Source: a virus
Direction: 5' to 3' (one strand)
DNA length: 50,568 bases
Virus record (IMG/VR): IMGVR_UViG_3300039106_000654
Span: 1-50,568 of that record
Shown here: positions 29,813 through 38,483 of the stretch, one piece after another
How positions within the stretch are numbered: the stretch's first letter is position 1
Layout of the letters: each line of letters starts with the position of its first letter
Made by a program: the position numbers and the translations under genes
The notes under the pieces: generated by a model
The model's database searches: none
The model's input: only the letters and a program-made list of their open reading frames with translations
What the model was told of the DNA's origin: nothing

Positions 29813-30792
29813 AGTAGTACATTTCTTAATAAAGGTAGTAATTCTTTTCTTACATTTTCAATTCCATGAACTTTAATAGAATCAGATAAATCTTTTTCCA
29901 TCTTTAAAACTACATAATCAAAACCATACTTAGACTTATACTTTTCAGCAGCTTTAATTCCGGGCTCATCATTGTCAAAAAGTAAACAAATCTGTTTACA
30001 CTTAGAACTTATAGAACTCATAATATTTTCTGGGATCATAGTATTCTCACTGTCTGGTGCAATAGCTTCAGAATTAACAAACTTTAACTTATTATATGCC
30101 ATCAAATCTTTAAGAGATGAAGTTATAACAAGAAATGGTTTATCATATGTAAGCTGTTCAGAACCTTGAATATAATCTCTTACTTTAATAAACTTACTGT
30201 CTTTTACTTTAGGTTGATATATTTTATATAATGTTCCATCTTCTTTAAAGTAACCATAGATATAATTACCTTTGATAGTTATACTAGACAAAACTTCATT
30301 TTCATCTGTTTTTTGCATAATATAATATTCTAATGGACTAACATTATATTTTTCTAATAATTTAGAACCAATCTTATATCCCATCCAATATTTTTGGTCA
30401 AGAGTATTCCAGTGCCTAATTTCAAAGTCAGTAACTTTGTATCTGCTCTGTTGTTTATAAGAATTTATAGGGTTAATACCATTACTTAAAACATATTGAT
30501 TGTAATCTTCTATTATTTTAAAAGATGCATGTCCCCTAGTAGGTAGATTAAAAAGATTTTGTACAAGACTTAAACCATCACCTCCAATTCCAGAAGAAAA
30601 GTCTTTAAACTTATAGATGTTATTTCTATCCATGTAGATACACATAGAAGGAGTTTTCTCACGTAAATTAAATACAGATTTTATTTTAAGGTCTTGACCT
30701 GTAAGTTTTTCTGTTAAATTAAGATAGTGTTCAAATATCCACTCTCTTGGCACATCTGCCAAATCATAAATTAAATTTTTTGTTGAAATCAT
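29809..30792 (-). CDS. DNA primase with TOPRIM domain (DnaG-like)
   Basis: A 327-residue protein. An N-terminal segment SMCIYMDRNNIYKFKDFSSGIGGDGLSLVQ resembles the CHC2-type N-domain of primases but lacks the zinc Cys/His set. The C-terminal TOPRIM part has LLFDNDEPGIKAAEKY with the DxD pair D273/D275. The first TOPRIM motif reads LVITSSLKD (221-229), so the usual catalytic Glu position is Ser225 while D229 is kept. It should synthesise RNA primers for the family B polymerase with the DnaB-like helicase. A terminator separates it from the SSB gene upstream. The absent Glu is unusual for bacterial DnaG but may be tolerated in this phage family. Confidence 0.85.
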   Translation of the reverse strand: MISTKNLIYDLADVPREWIFEHYLNLTEKLTGQDLKIKSVFNLREKTPSMCIYMDRNNIYKFKDFSSGIGGDGLSLVQNLFNLPTRGHASFKIIEDYNQYVLSNGINPINSYKQQSRYKVTDFEIRHWNTLDQKYWMGYKIGSKLLEKYNVSPLEYYIMQKTDENEVLSSITIKGNYIYGYFKEDGTLYKIYQPKVKDSKFIKVRDYIQGSEQLTYDKPFLVITSSLKDLMAYNKLKFVNSEAIAPDSENTMIPENIMSSISSKCKQICLLFDNDEPGIKAAEKYKSKYGFDYVVLKMEKDLSDSIKVHGIENVRKELLPLLRNVLL

Positions 30793-30809
30793 AATAACCC
30801 ATTTTAAAA

Positions 30810-30841
30810 ATATAAGGGGAATTAGATAACTCCCCTTATAT
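30810..30841 (-). terminator. Terminator hairpin between SSB and primase genes
   Basis: An 11-bp stem built on TATAAGGGGA (30811-30820) and TCCCCTTATA (30831-30840), loop ATTAGATAAC, followed on the minus strand by a T-run. It lies directly after the SSB stop and may set SSB at a higher level than primase. Confidence 0.8.
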
Positions 30842-30849
30842 AAGAGGTG

Positions 30850-31521
30850 TTAGTCTAAACTGAAATCAGAAGAACTTTTAGTTGGAGTTGAGAAATCATC
30901 ATCATCACCAAATCCTTTTACTTCTTTTACTTCAATTTTCTTAAGATGTTTAGTTTCATCATAAGTCATTACATTATCACCATATGCATACTTTTTATTT
31001 TCTGCTTTTGGTAACCACATATCAAAGTTAATATAACCTGTTTTGCCTTCATATTCTTTTCCAGCAACACAAAAGTCAATATATTTATCTTTATATGGTT
31101 TTGCTTTATTTAATGCATCAACAAATTTCTCTATAGTTGCATGTTTACCATCTTCATTAATAAACCAATCATAAAACTCAAATGCTTTAGACAATCCTTG
31201 TAAAAACATAAGGATAGATCTATCTCTTTGAATCTTAATACCTGATTTAGTTTCACCATCTGCATAAGCATATTGGCTAGCTTTTACTCTACCAATCTGA
31301 CCTGCATAATGACCTTTGCTTTCATTATCCTTATCAATCATAAATCCTGTAAAACCTTCAATTGGTTCTGTTTCTACATGTAACATAAGATGTTTAGCAT
31401 TATCAATAAACTTAAAATCTTCTAGCTCAATGCTATTAATCTTTAGTAAATGATTTCCTGGACTAATTGTTTTTGGTTGTCCTGCACCACCTGTTCCTAA
31501 ATCTGTTGTACTTAATCCCAT
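30850..31521 (-). CDS. Putative single-stranded DNA-binding protein
   Basis: A 223-residue protein with a beta-rich, OB-fold-compatible core (LKINSIELEDF...LMLHVETEPIEGFTGFMID...IGRVKASQY), then a helix-rich middle, and an acidic, low-complexity tail ending near GDDDDFSTPTKSSSDFSLD, which is the usual protein-recruiting design of phage SSBs. It is located between the Sak4-like ATPase and primase genes and followed by its own terminator, consistent with high expression. The assignment rests on tail, size and context, not on a named motif. Confidence 0.72.
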   Translation of the reverse strand: MGLSTTDLGTGGAGQPKTISPGNHLLKINSIELEDFKFIDNAKHLMLHVETEPIEGFTGFMIDKDNESKGHYAGQIGRVKASQYAYADGETKSGIKIQRDRSILMFLQGLSKAFEFYDWFINEDGKHATIEKFVDALNKAKPYKDKYIDFCVAGKEYEGKTGYINFDMWLPKAENKKYAYGDNVMTYDETKHLKKIEVKEVKGFGDDDDFSTPTKSSSDFSLD

Positions 31522-31545
31522 TTTGTTTTTGTTTTTAATTATTAA

Positions 31546-32268
31546 TTATATGTATACTTTATCCCAGTGAATATTTAGTTCACCTTTTTCATTCATCTCA
31601 GAAATTACTATTTCTTGATCTCTTAAGTGCTCTGGTCTTGCACCACATGTTACTCCATCATTAGTTTTAAAACTTAAAATAGTTTGATTGTCTTTTCTAA
31701 ACATATACCCAATTGCATCAGCGTTTGCACAAATCAAAGATTTTATTTTACCTGTTAAATCTATATTAGCAGCCATTACCATCTCACCCTTATCATCTAC
31801 CTGTTTGTCTTTAATATGACCTGATAAAATAATATGGGGTGCTAAAGTATCAATAAAATCTAAAACCTGAAAGAAAGCTTGCCTTAAATATAAATATCCA
31901 GCACCATTAGCTAAAGTGAGAACATTTGTTCCATCATACTTACTACCCATTGGTGTTTGTTTATATAATTTGACAGCTAAAGGACCGATCATGTCTTCTA
32001 ATGCAGTTACTGTATCTATAGTAACATATTTATAAGGACATCCTGCTTCTTTAATAGCTTTACCTGCATCTAATAAATCTTGTAAAGAATTTATCTTGAT
32101 TTTAAGAGCTTCTACATATTCAGAACCATTTTCCAAATCTAAAATTAGATTATCTTCTAGTCCTGCAAATGCAGTTGTTTTACCTGTTTTAGGCTTTGAG
32201 TAGATAATTAATCTTTTAGGATTATTTCTTTCTACTTTTACTTTTTTAGTTGGAAGAACTATACTCAT
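31546..32268 (-). CDS. Sak4-like RecA-fold ATPase (single-strand annealing/recombination)
   Basis: A 240-residue P-loop ATPase of the AAA_24 / Sak4 group. Walker A is SKPKTGKTT near residues 24-32. LILDLENGSEYVEAL follows, then a Walker B-like YVTIDTVTALED. Sak4 proteins are short RecA-core proteins that anneal single strands with help from phage SSB. Here the SSB gene is immediately downstream, and a RecE-like nuclease lies further down the block, giving a complete phage recombination set. Confidence 0.88.
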   Translation of the reverse strand: MSIVLPTKKVKVERNNPKRLIIYSKPKTGKTTAFAGLEDNLILDLENGSEYVEALKIKINSLQDLLDAGKAIKEAGCPYKYVTIDTVTALEDMIGPLAVKLYKQTPMGSKYDGTNVLTLANGAGYLYLRQAFFQVLDFIDTLAPHIILSGHIKDKQVDDKGEMVMAANIDLTGKIKSLICANADAIGYMFRKDNQTILSFKTNDGVTCGARPEHLRDQEIVISEMNEKGELNIHWDKVYI

Positions 32269-32269
32269 A

Positions 32270-32887
32270 TTAATTTAGTTTAGATAATGCAATTGATAAA
32301 TCTTTAAAAATTTCTGAAATCTTTAAAAGAAGTTCTGATGCTGTTTCTGACTGTTTTCCATCTAAATTTAAATTTGTTGGTGTAGTAGCATATGCTTCAA
32401 CAAAATCAGGAAAAAGAGTTGGTGATGACTGTAATTTAGGCAATGAATCTGCTATAGCTTCAGCATCAAGTTTTCTCTTTTCCCATAGATTATAGGTAAT
32501 TTGAGAACCATCAGCTAAAATAGCAACTAATTCAGATGTTGGGATTACATAAGCAACATAACCTGTTCCTGATTTACCTAATCCTTCTTTAGTTTCATAC
32601 TCTTCAGCAAAATAAGGATTGTAAGTATATTTAAATAGTTGTCTATCTGTACTAGCAGGGACTAAATCTATTTCTTTATTATTACTGTCTCTAATAATAT
32701 CAATCAATTCAATAAAGATATCATTACCCTTATTTAGCTCTCCTTCAAAAAGTTGGATTTGTTTACCAAATTTACCTTTTGAAAAGAAAGCAGTTTTTAA
32801 TGCAAATGTTGGATCTGCTAGTTTGAGTTGCTTAAACTTTTCCATATGGAAAGTATAAAACTCATTTTCTTTTTCTTTTCTGTTCAT
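32270..32887 (-). CDS. Hypothetical protein between helicase and Sak4-like genes
   Basis: A 205-residue soluble protein with a mixed alpha/beta centre (VAYVIPTSELVAILADGSQITYNLWEKRK) and a helical C-terminus. No recognised motif. It stops one base before the Sak4-like start. A role in replication or recombination is inferred from position alone. Confidence 0.78.
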   Translation of the reverse strand: MNRKEKENEFYTFHMEKFKQLKLADPTFALKTAFFSKGKFGKQIQLFEGELNKGNDIFIELIDIIRDSNNKEIDLVPASTDRQLFKYTYNPYFAEEYETKEGLGKSGTGYVAYVIPTSELVAILADGSQITYNLWEKRKLDAEAIADSLPKLQSSPTLFPDFVEAYATTPTNLNLDGKQSETASELLLKISEIFKDLSIALSKLN

Positions 32888-32903
32888 ATATTTGTATTAA
32901 TTA

Positions 32904-33914
32904 TTACATACTTTGTGGTGGAAAATCTATCTCCACTATTCTTATAGTAGATCTATCAAGTTTACAAAAGAATAAACCTGTTAGGCCATTTCTAGATTTA
33001 AGAAAATGGAAAGCTAAAAGCTCTTCATCATTTACTATATATCTTTCAGGACCATAAAATCTTATTTTTCTTGAAAATGGTTTGTTAATACCTATTACAA
33101 CATCTGCATGTTGAAGTAAAGCATCAGCACCAAATAAATCAGAATCTAATACATAATTACCATACTGGCCATCTTTAGATCTATCAGGATGATCAATATT
33201 TCTATTGAGTTGACTAAGAACTATAAAAGCTATAGGATATTTCTTTTTCATCTTTGTAAGAGCTTCTCCTAATGAATAGAGCATTTCAAACTTATCTTTT
33301 TCTTGTTTTGCAACTCTAAATAAAGATGAGTGATCTATAGTAACTAAAGTATTTATATAATCATATATTGGGAAATCATTATTATCAACACTTTTTTGAA
33401 CTTTGTGTTGTTCCATATAAGCATGTATAGTTGCACACATTTCATCTACAGTACAGGGATCATATATTACATCAATCACATCTGTATGTTCTGTTTTCTC
33501 ATAAACTTCTATACACTTTTGGAAAACAGCTTTGTCAACTAGTTTTCCTTTACTCATTAGAGTATTGTAATCAGAACCTGTATTCATAGATAGTTTTCTA
33601 ATACCATTGGTTTCATCAACCATTTCAAATTGAAACTTTAATACTCTAAAGTCTTGGTCTGTGTTTTCTGATATAACATCATTAACCAATTGCTCCATAA
33701 ATAAAGTTTTACCAACTCCTGGTCTAGCCCCAACTACAGTAATTGTCTTCCACTCAAGACCATCACAAAATGCATCATTAAATCTAACCCAAGAAGTTTT
33801 TAAGGACTTTAAATCTCCCTGTCTTCTGGCTTTAATTTTTAGAATAGCTTTTCTTAAAGAGTCTCTTTCACTAATAGGCTGATAAGCCCGAGCTCCATTA
33901 TACAAATTTTCCAT
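32904..33914 (-). CDS. dnaB: DnaB-like replicative helicase (SF4)
   Basis: A 336-residue helicase core without a DnaB N-terminal domain. Walker A is GARPGVGKT at 62-70, the H2/Walker B region is LVTIDHSSLF, motif H3 is IAFIVLSQLNRNID, and a late GLTGLFFCKLDRSTIRI block fits H4. It unwinds the fork ahead of the family B polymerase. It is short compared with bacterial DnaB (about 470 residues), as in many phages. The genes upstream (a small membrane protein and an unknown with a winged-helix look) may include a loader. Confidence 0.92.
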   Translation of the reverse strand: MENLYNGARAYQPISERDSLRKAILKIKARRQGDLKSLKTSWVRFNDAFCDGLEWKTITVVGARPGVGKTLFMEQLVNDVISENTDQDFRVLKFQFEMVDETNGIRKLSMNTGSDYNTLMSKGKLVDKAVFQKCIEVYEKTEHTDVIDVIYDPCTVDEMCATIHAYMEQHKVQKSVDNNDFPIYDYINTLVTIDHSSLFRVAKQEKDKFEMLYSLGEALTKMKKKYPIAFIVLSQLNRNIDHPDRSKDGQYGNYVLDSDLFGADALLQHADVVIGINKPFSRKIRFYGPERYIVNDEELLAFHFLKSRNGLTGLFFCKLDRSTIRIVEIDFPPQSM

Positions 33915-33919
33915 AAAGA

Positions 33920-34111
33920 TTATTTTTCAAAAAGACTTATTGTTTTTTCTTTTGAAATATTATACAATAAGTGAAGTATGGTGATCATACTTTCAATTAC
34001 TAAGTATTCCCAAATTGATATTGGAAATATAAAATTGTGGATAACCACATATGCAAACAAACTACTTAAAACTGCAATGAGTAGTAAAATCCCTCTTGAC
34101 TTCCAATTCAT
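33920..34111 (-). CDS. Small membrane protein, two predicted TM helices
   Basis: A 63-residue protein with two hydrophobic stretches (about 7-27 and 30-52: GILLLIAVLSSLFAYVVI, then WEYLVIESMITILHLLY) and a charged C-terminus. It overlaps the upstream gene by ATGA and ends 5 bases before helicase. Function unknown; a membrane tether or modifier of host envelope is possible. Confidence 0.7.
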   Translation of the reverse strand: MNWKSRGILLLIAVLSSLFAYVVIHNFIFPISIWEYLVIESMITILHLLYNISKEKTISLFEK

Positions 34112-34695
34112 AATCTCCTCTCTTTAATAAATACTACTTCATCATCTAACACATTATCAATCATATTGCAGTAATCAGCTAATTCAGATTCCCAAGTTTT
34201 ATCAGCATTTTGTTTTCTAATAAAATATTGAGAAGTTCTCATGTAATCATAATTCTTTAAACTGTAATCATATATATACTTTTTTGTTGCTTTAAAAATC
34301 ATATCCCAATCATATTCATAATTCTCAAAGAACCATCTAAAAGAATTTTCTAGGTTTTTAGGATTTACTCTTGCATATTTTCCACTAGATAGTTTTCTAT
34401 TAGGAAATATCTCAACATAAATGTTTATGTTGTTAGTAAAGTTGTCGCCCAGTAAATCTTTAGTTGTTTTCTTTTTAGCCCTCTTAAAGAAGCTATCTAT
34501 TTCAGTTATAAAGATAATACTTTTACTTGTTAATTGCAAATTTTCTTCTAACCAACCCTCTTGTTTTAATTTTGTTACAGCTAAACTACTACTAACAAAA
34601 TTATGAGGTTTTGTACTATTTTTAATACAATGTAAAACATAAAAGCTATTAGGTGTTAATTCTTTTTCTATAAGTTTATTAAATATTTCTTCCAT
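34108..34695 (-). CDS. Hypothetical protein, possible winged-helix N-terminus, helicase-loader candidate
   Basis: About 195 residues from ATG at 34695; a TTG four codons earlier overlaps the UNG stop. The N-terminus (LTPNSFYVLHCIKN...AVTKLKQEGWLEENLQLTSKS) looks like a winged helix. The C-terminal half is helical with many aromatics (FRWFFENYEYDWDMIFKATKKYIYDYS...YMRTSQYFI). The pattern and position just upstream of the helicase recall phage helicase-loading or replication initiation proteins, but there is no decisive motif. Confidence 0.72.
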   Translation of the reverse strand: MEEIFNKLIEKELTPNSFYVLHCIKNSTKPHNFVSSSLAVTKLKQEGWLEENLQLTSKSIIFITEIDSFFKRAKKKTTKDLLGDNFTNNINIYVEIFPNRKLSSGKYARVNPKNLENSFRWFFENYEYDWDMIFKATKKYIYDYSLKNYDYMRTSQYFIRKQNADKTWESELADYCNMIDNVLDDEVVFIKERRL

Positions 34696-34697
34696 GT

Positions 34698-35411
34698 TTA
34701 CCAAATTATATCACTATTATGATATTTTTTTACTAATAATTGTGTTTTTAAAAATACATTATCAGAATTCCAATGTTTTTGTTTTGTATAAGCTGCACTA
34801 GCAGGATGACTTACAAAAAGTTTATGATTATTATCTCCGGTAAGATCTGCCCATTCTTGAGCTTTTTTACCCATGTAAATATATACAATATTTTCTTTAT
34901 TATGTGTTAAATAATCAAGTAAATATGCTGTAAAATCTTTCCAAATATCATAATGACTACCAATTTTACCTACTTCAACTGTCAAAGATGTATTAAGCAT
35001 TAAAATACCTTGGTTTGACCATCTCTTTAAATCTACATCTGTAGAACCAGGATTATCTCCATAAATAGTTTTATTTACTTCTCCTAAAATATATCTTAAA
35101 CTAGGCTGTAATGCATTAGTATTACTACAGCTAAATGATATTCCATCAGCAACTCCTAATTGTGGATAAGGATCTTGTCCTATTATTACTATTTTTAATT
35201 TATCTAATGGACATTCTTCAAATGCTCTAAATACCTGTTTTAGAGGTGGAGTAAAATTTTTATCTTCAATAGATAAATTATACAATTGCGTAAGTACTTT
35301 ATCAAAGTCTCCACTAAATATAAATGGTTTAAGTTTTTGTCCCCAACCTGATGGTTCAAGTTTATCAAACATTTTTTGTTTAATATCCTCAATATTTATT
35401 TTTTCTTTCAT
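34698..35411 (-). CDS. ung: Uracil-DNA glycosylase (family 1)
   Basis: A 237-residue enzyme that removes uracil from DNA. It has the catalytic block GQDPYPQLGVADG with D80, ADGISFSCS, GILMLNTSLT (the LLLN motif), and HPASAAY, in the place of the usual HPSP-type leucine loop region. Length is normal for UNG. It is the first gene of the minus-strand replication block and diverges from the plus gene at 35435 with only 23 bases between start codons. It probably repairs deaminated cytosine during phage replication. Confidence 0.93.
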   Translation of the reverse strand: MKEKINIEDIKQKMFDKLEPSGWGQKLKPFIFSGDFDKVLTQLYNLSIEDKNFTPPLKQVFRAFEECPLDKLKIVIIGQDPYPQLGVADGISFSCSNTNALQPSLRYILGEVNKTIYGDNPGSTDVDLKRWSNQGILMLNTSLTVEVGKIGSHYDIWKDFTAYLLDYLTHNKENIVYIYMGKKAQEWADLTGDNNHKLFVSHPASAAYTKQKHWNSDNVFLKTQLLVKKYHNSDIIW

Positions 35412-35434
35412 ATATTTGTTAAAATTTAAAGTTT

Positions 35435-35722
35435 ATGACCAAAATTAAAGAAATCAAAGATGATGCTATTATAAAAATAGAAGTTAATAAAGCTTTTTAT
35501 TTAATGATAAAATCATTATCTCTTTATCTTTTTACTAGTATAACTAATGAAGATAAAGATACTTATCTTAAAGATCTTTTATCTAAAGAATATAAAAATC
35601 TTGATGATCTTCAAAAAAATATTTATACAGTTATTTTATTACTTGCAGAAATTGAAAAACAAGGAACTGCACAAAATATGTATATAGAAAAAGAAGTAGA
35701 AGAAGTTACTAAGATAAATTAA
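35435..35722 (+). CDS. Small hypothetical protein, plus-strand island
   Basis: A 95-residue helical protein (KIEVNKAFYLMIKSLSLYLF..., LLLAEIEKQGTAQ) with a Glu/Val-rich C-terminus. It is divergent from UNG and its 3' end overlaps the converging NinB-like gene by 14 bases. No family recognised. Its isolated orientation implies its own promoter within the short gap. Confidence 0.72.
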   Translation: MTKIKEIKDDAIIKIEVNKAFYLMIKSLSLYLFTSITNEDKDTYLKDLLSKEYKNLDDLQKNIYTVILLLAEIEKQGTAQNMYIEKEVEEVTKIN

Positions 35723-36083
35723 TATTATATAATTCTCCTATTTCTATACAAGCTTGAATAGCTAATACTAGTTCATCTTTACTACAATCTGCAAAAGATT
35801 TAAGAACTATTGCTCCACCACCATCATAAGCTAAACCACATTTTTGTTTAACTAATACTTTCATTTCATCAAAAGTATATCCTGATTCAAGAGCTAACTC
35901 TCTAATACAGGCATGTATTTTTGCTAATTGTGCTACACTTTTATCACTAGAAGTAAGCCCTATAAACATCTCTACTTCCTGACCTTCTGGAAGTTTATCA
36001 AGAAACAATTTATAATTTAATTTTGATTTATCATTAGGATAAACTAACTTTCCACCCTGTTTAACTAATTTTACTGTAAACAT
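35709..36083 (-). CDS. Putative recombination protein, NinB-like
   Basis: About 124 residues from ATG at 36083; the longer frame would run into the divergent phosphoesterase gene. The core AQLAKIHACIRELALESGYTFDEMKVLVKQKCGL, followed by FADCSKDELVLAIQACIEIGELYNINL, resembles the NinB family, which has a compact helical fold that binds single-stranded DNA and assists phage recombination. The stop is TAG followed at once by an in-frame TAA. Confidence 0.65.
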   Translation of the reverse strand: MFTVKLVKQGGKLVYPNDKSKLNYKLFLDKLPEGQEVEMFIGLTSSDKSVAQLAKIHACIRELALESGYTFDEMKVLVKQKCGLAYDGGGAIVLKSFADCSKDELVLAIQACIEIGELYNINLS

Positions 36084-36112
36084 ATGATTATTTTTTTGTA
36101 TATTATATAAGT

Positions 36113-37153
36113 ATGACAAAAGCCATTAATAAAAAAGGATGTCCTGATAAAAACACAGACATTGTGTTTGAATACTTGGAAAAATTTCCAGAAGCTCCAT
36201 CTAAAACTTTAGCTAGAAAAATTTATACTGAAAATGTTGTATTTTTTAATTCATTTGAATCAGTATATCTTAAAGTAAGATATTATAGAGGACAATCAGG
36301 TAAACTAAAAAGACATAATATGAATCAAGGCCCAAATAATAAATTCATAAAAGAACTAAAGACCAAAGTTATGCCAAATAAGCTTACTTTACCAGAATCA
36401 CATACAAAAACACGTAATCAATTTACTTTTCCTACAGGATGTATGAGATTAGGTGTATTTGGAGATGTTCATATACCTTTTCATGATATTACAGCCTTAG
36501 AAACTATGTTTACTAAGTTTGAAGAAGAAAAAGTAGACTCTATATTTATTAATGGAGACTTGTTAGATTTCTATCAGCTATCATTCCATGAGAAAGATCC
36601 AAGAGTAGTACATTTTAAAGATGAGATAGAGGCAGGAAAAGAATTCCTGGCTTATGTCAGAGATAGGTTCCCTGATATTCCCATCTATTACATTACAGGT
36701 AACCATGAGAATAGATTTGAAAGATACCTTAGAATTAAGGCATCAGAACTATTAGACATGGATGAGTTCAGATTAGATGTTATTCTTCAAGTAGCTGCAC
36801 ATAGAATAGAATTTATTCCTTTTAGAAGTAAAGTAGTATTTGGTGATTACACTATAGAACACGGAGATAAAATACCTGGTGCTGGTGGTGTAGTACCTGC
36901 TAGAACACTTCTAATGAGACTTAAGTCTAATTCTATAGTGAATCACTTCCATAAGTCTAGTGAAAGCTCACAGAGAGTTTATGGAGTAGGTGAGCCAACT
37001 ACAATTAAAGCATATAGTTTAGGATGCATGTGTGATCTTGCTCCTGAATATATGGAAATAAATGAATGGAACCATGGCTTTGCTATACTAAAAAAAATTA
37101 AAGACAAAGTCTCAGTGACTAATTACAAAATAGAAGGTAATACCATACTATAA
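36113..37153 (+). CDS. Calcineurin-like metallophosphoesterase
   Basis: A 346-residue enzyme. The metal-binding motifs of the family are present in order: FGDVHIPFHD (GDxH), INGDLLDFY (GDxxD), ITGNHENR (GNHE), and later a GDKIPGAG and NHFHKS region providing His. The N-terminal about 95 residues look like a helix-turn-helix region followed by a basic linker (GQSGKLKRHN), which might target DNA or RNA. The substrate is unknown; such phage enzymes include nucleic acid phosphatases and repair nucleases. It is coupled to the next gene by an overlapping TAATG. Confidence 0.88.
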   Translation: MTKAINKKGCPDKNTDIVFEYLEKFPEAPSKTLARKIYTENVVFFNSFESVYLKVRYYRGQSGKLKRHNMNQGPNNKFIKELKTKVMPNKLTLPESHTKTRNQFTFPTGCMRLGVFGDVHIPFHDITALETMFTKFEEEKVDSIFINGDLLDFYQLSFHEKDPRVVHFKDEIEAGKEFLAYVRDRFPDIPIYYITGNHENRFERYLRIKASELLDMDEFRLDVILQVAAHRIEFIPFRSKVVFGDYTIEHGDKIPGAGGVVPARTLLMRLKSNSIVNHFHKSSESSQRVYGVGEPTTIKAYSLGCMCDLAPEYMEINEWNHGFAILKKIKDKVSVTNYKIEGNTIL

Positions 37154-37458
37154 TGTTTCTACCAGTAGAATTTAAAGATAAAGATGGTTCTTATTATGAG
37201 CAACTTAATGTTACTCACATTACTAGAACATCATTTATAAATAGAATGAATCCTGATGCAGGATCTAAAATTCATATGAGAACAGGTGAGGTATTAACCA
37301 CATCTGTTCCATATGATATATTATCTACAGCTATTGATGAATGCTGGAAATCAGCTGCATCAATGATTATGTTTTCTATTTTAGCAGAAAAAGCTAAAAT
37401 CTTATCTGTTAAGGATTTAGATCTTGAAGATCTTGAGCCATCTGCTTCAACAGAATAA
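37153..37458 (+). CDS. Small hypothetical protein coupled to phosphoesterase
   Basis: A 101-residue protein whose first half (VTHITRTSFI...GSKIHMRTGEVLTTSVPYD) is beta-rich and vaguely resembles FlbD-type small beta domains; the second half is helical and acidic. It starts at the phosphoesterase stop (TAATG) and its 3' end overlaps the converging gene at 37409 by 50 bases. Confidence 0.7.
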   Translation: MFLPVEFKDKDGSYYEQLNVTHITRTSFINRMNPDAGSKIHMRTGEVLTTSVPYDILSTAIDECWKSAASMIMFSILAEKAKILSVKDLDLEDLEPSASTE

Positions 37459-37666
37459 TACTTTCTTTATTTATAGTTGTTACTGCCCAGTCAGGGTTAA
37501 ATACTTCCCAACCATGAGTAGTACTATTATCACTGTCGGTAGAATCTAGTTCTAAACCTTCCATTAAATATAAAGAATAATAATAGTAATCATATCCATT
37601 ATTGCTTTCTTCATCTGTGACTGTGATTTTATTAAAACCAAGGTCAATTAAGTCTTGTTCTGTCAT
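37409..37666 (-). CDS. Small hypothetical acidic protein
   Basis: About 85 residues from ATG at 37666. It is rich in Tyr and Asp (NGYDYYYYSLYLME...DSTDSDNSTTHGW). No motif recognised. It overlaps the plus-strand gene on one side and the next minus gene by 23 bases on the other. Confidence 0.65.
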   Translation of the reverse strand: MTEQDLIDLGFNKITVTDEESNNGYDYYYYSLYLMEGLELDSTDSDNSTTHGWEVFNPDWAVTTINKESIILLKQMAQDLQDLNP

Positions 37667-37835
37667 CAATTAAAGTTTTAGTTATTTCTTTTGCAATATG
37701 CTTTGTACATTTAAATCTATTCTGAATGTACTGAGCTAGTAATTTAGGAAAATCACTTTCTGGAAATAGTTTAATATACTTTTCCATTTCAAGTTCCATT
37801 ACACTAGTAATAAAAGTTTTTTGAATCTTAGTCAT
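37644..37835 (-). CDS. Small hypothetical protein
   Basis: A 63-residue helical protein (MELEMEKYIKLFPESDFPKLLAQYIQNRF...). No family recognised. It is packed within a run of small minus-strand genes, one base after the preceding stop. Confidence 0.6.
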   Translation of the reverse strand: MTKIQKTFITSVMELEMEKYIKLFPESDFPKLLAQYIQNRFKCTKHIAKEITKTLIDDRTRLN

Positions 37836-37836
37836 A

Positions 37837-38247
37837 TCATCTAGCTTTCATAGTTTGTGTAAATACATCATGATTTAGTATTTCATTAGGATATGCTTCA
37901 GCTATTTTTGAATATTCTTCCTTAGCTTTATTATATATACCATGTTCTTTTACTCTTAATTGTCTAAGACTCATAATAGCTAAAGTTACTATACTCATGT
38001 TATCTTCATCTTCAGATTCCATCATACTAATTAAATTTTGAATTTCAGAATCATTAATATAATCAAATCTTTTAAGCAACTGTAATTCAGCCATATAAAT
38101 AAATGGTTTCCAGTATCCCTCTTTTGTACCTTTATCATACATATACCAGAGATAGTTTAAGTTACTTAAGTTACCATCTGCTCCTTTAGTAATATTATAA
38201 TGTTCTTCTACAATTTCTTTTGTAAGACTTTTCATTTCTTTGGTCAT
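37837..38247 (-). CDS. Small hypothetical helical protein
   Basis: A 136-residue, mostly helical and acidic protein with LSNLNYLWYMYDKGTKEGYWKPF near residues 26-48. No motif I can name. It overlaps the upstream gene by ATGA. Confidence 0.7.
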   Translation of the reverse strand: MTKEMKSLTKEIVEEHYNITKGADGNLSNLNYLWYMYDKGTKEGYWKPFIYMAELQLLKRFDYINDSEIQNLISMMESEDEDNMSIVTLAIMSLRQLRVKEHGIYNKAKEEYSKIAEAYPNEILNHDVFTQTMKAR

Positions 38248-38483
38248 TCTTCTAAATTTAAATTGTAATCATTTAAAATTTCTCTTATAAATTCCCGAAC
38301 CTTATCAGCCATATCTTGTTCTTCTGGTGTAGCTTCTCTATTATCAATAACAGCATATTTTGTGGCACTCCTTAACTTTTGATCAAGATCCCACATAGCA
38401 ATTTTCCATTTGTATCCATCTAATGCTACTCTAGCATCATTACCTTCTTCTTCAGAGTTAAACTCCAGGATTATTTTTCCCAT
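38244..38483 (-). CDS. Small conserved phage protein (DxxxALDGxKWxxAMWDLDQxLR type)
   Basis: About 79 residues from ATG at 38483; the longer frame overlaps the upstream gene heavily. The pattern KIILEFNSEEEGNDARVALDG then KWKIAMWDLDQKLRSATKY is a recurring small phage protein type I have seen in unrelated tailed phages, without a known function. Confidence 0.75.
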   Translation of the reverse strand: MGKIILEFNSEEEGNDARVALDGYKWKIAMWDLDQKLRSATKYAVIDNREATPEEQDMADKVREFIREILNDYNLNLEE

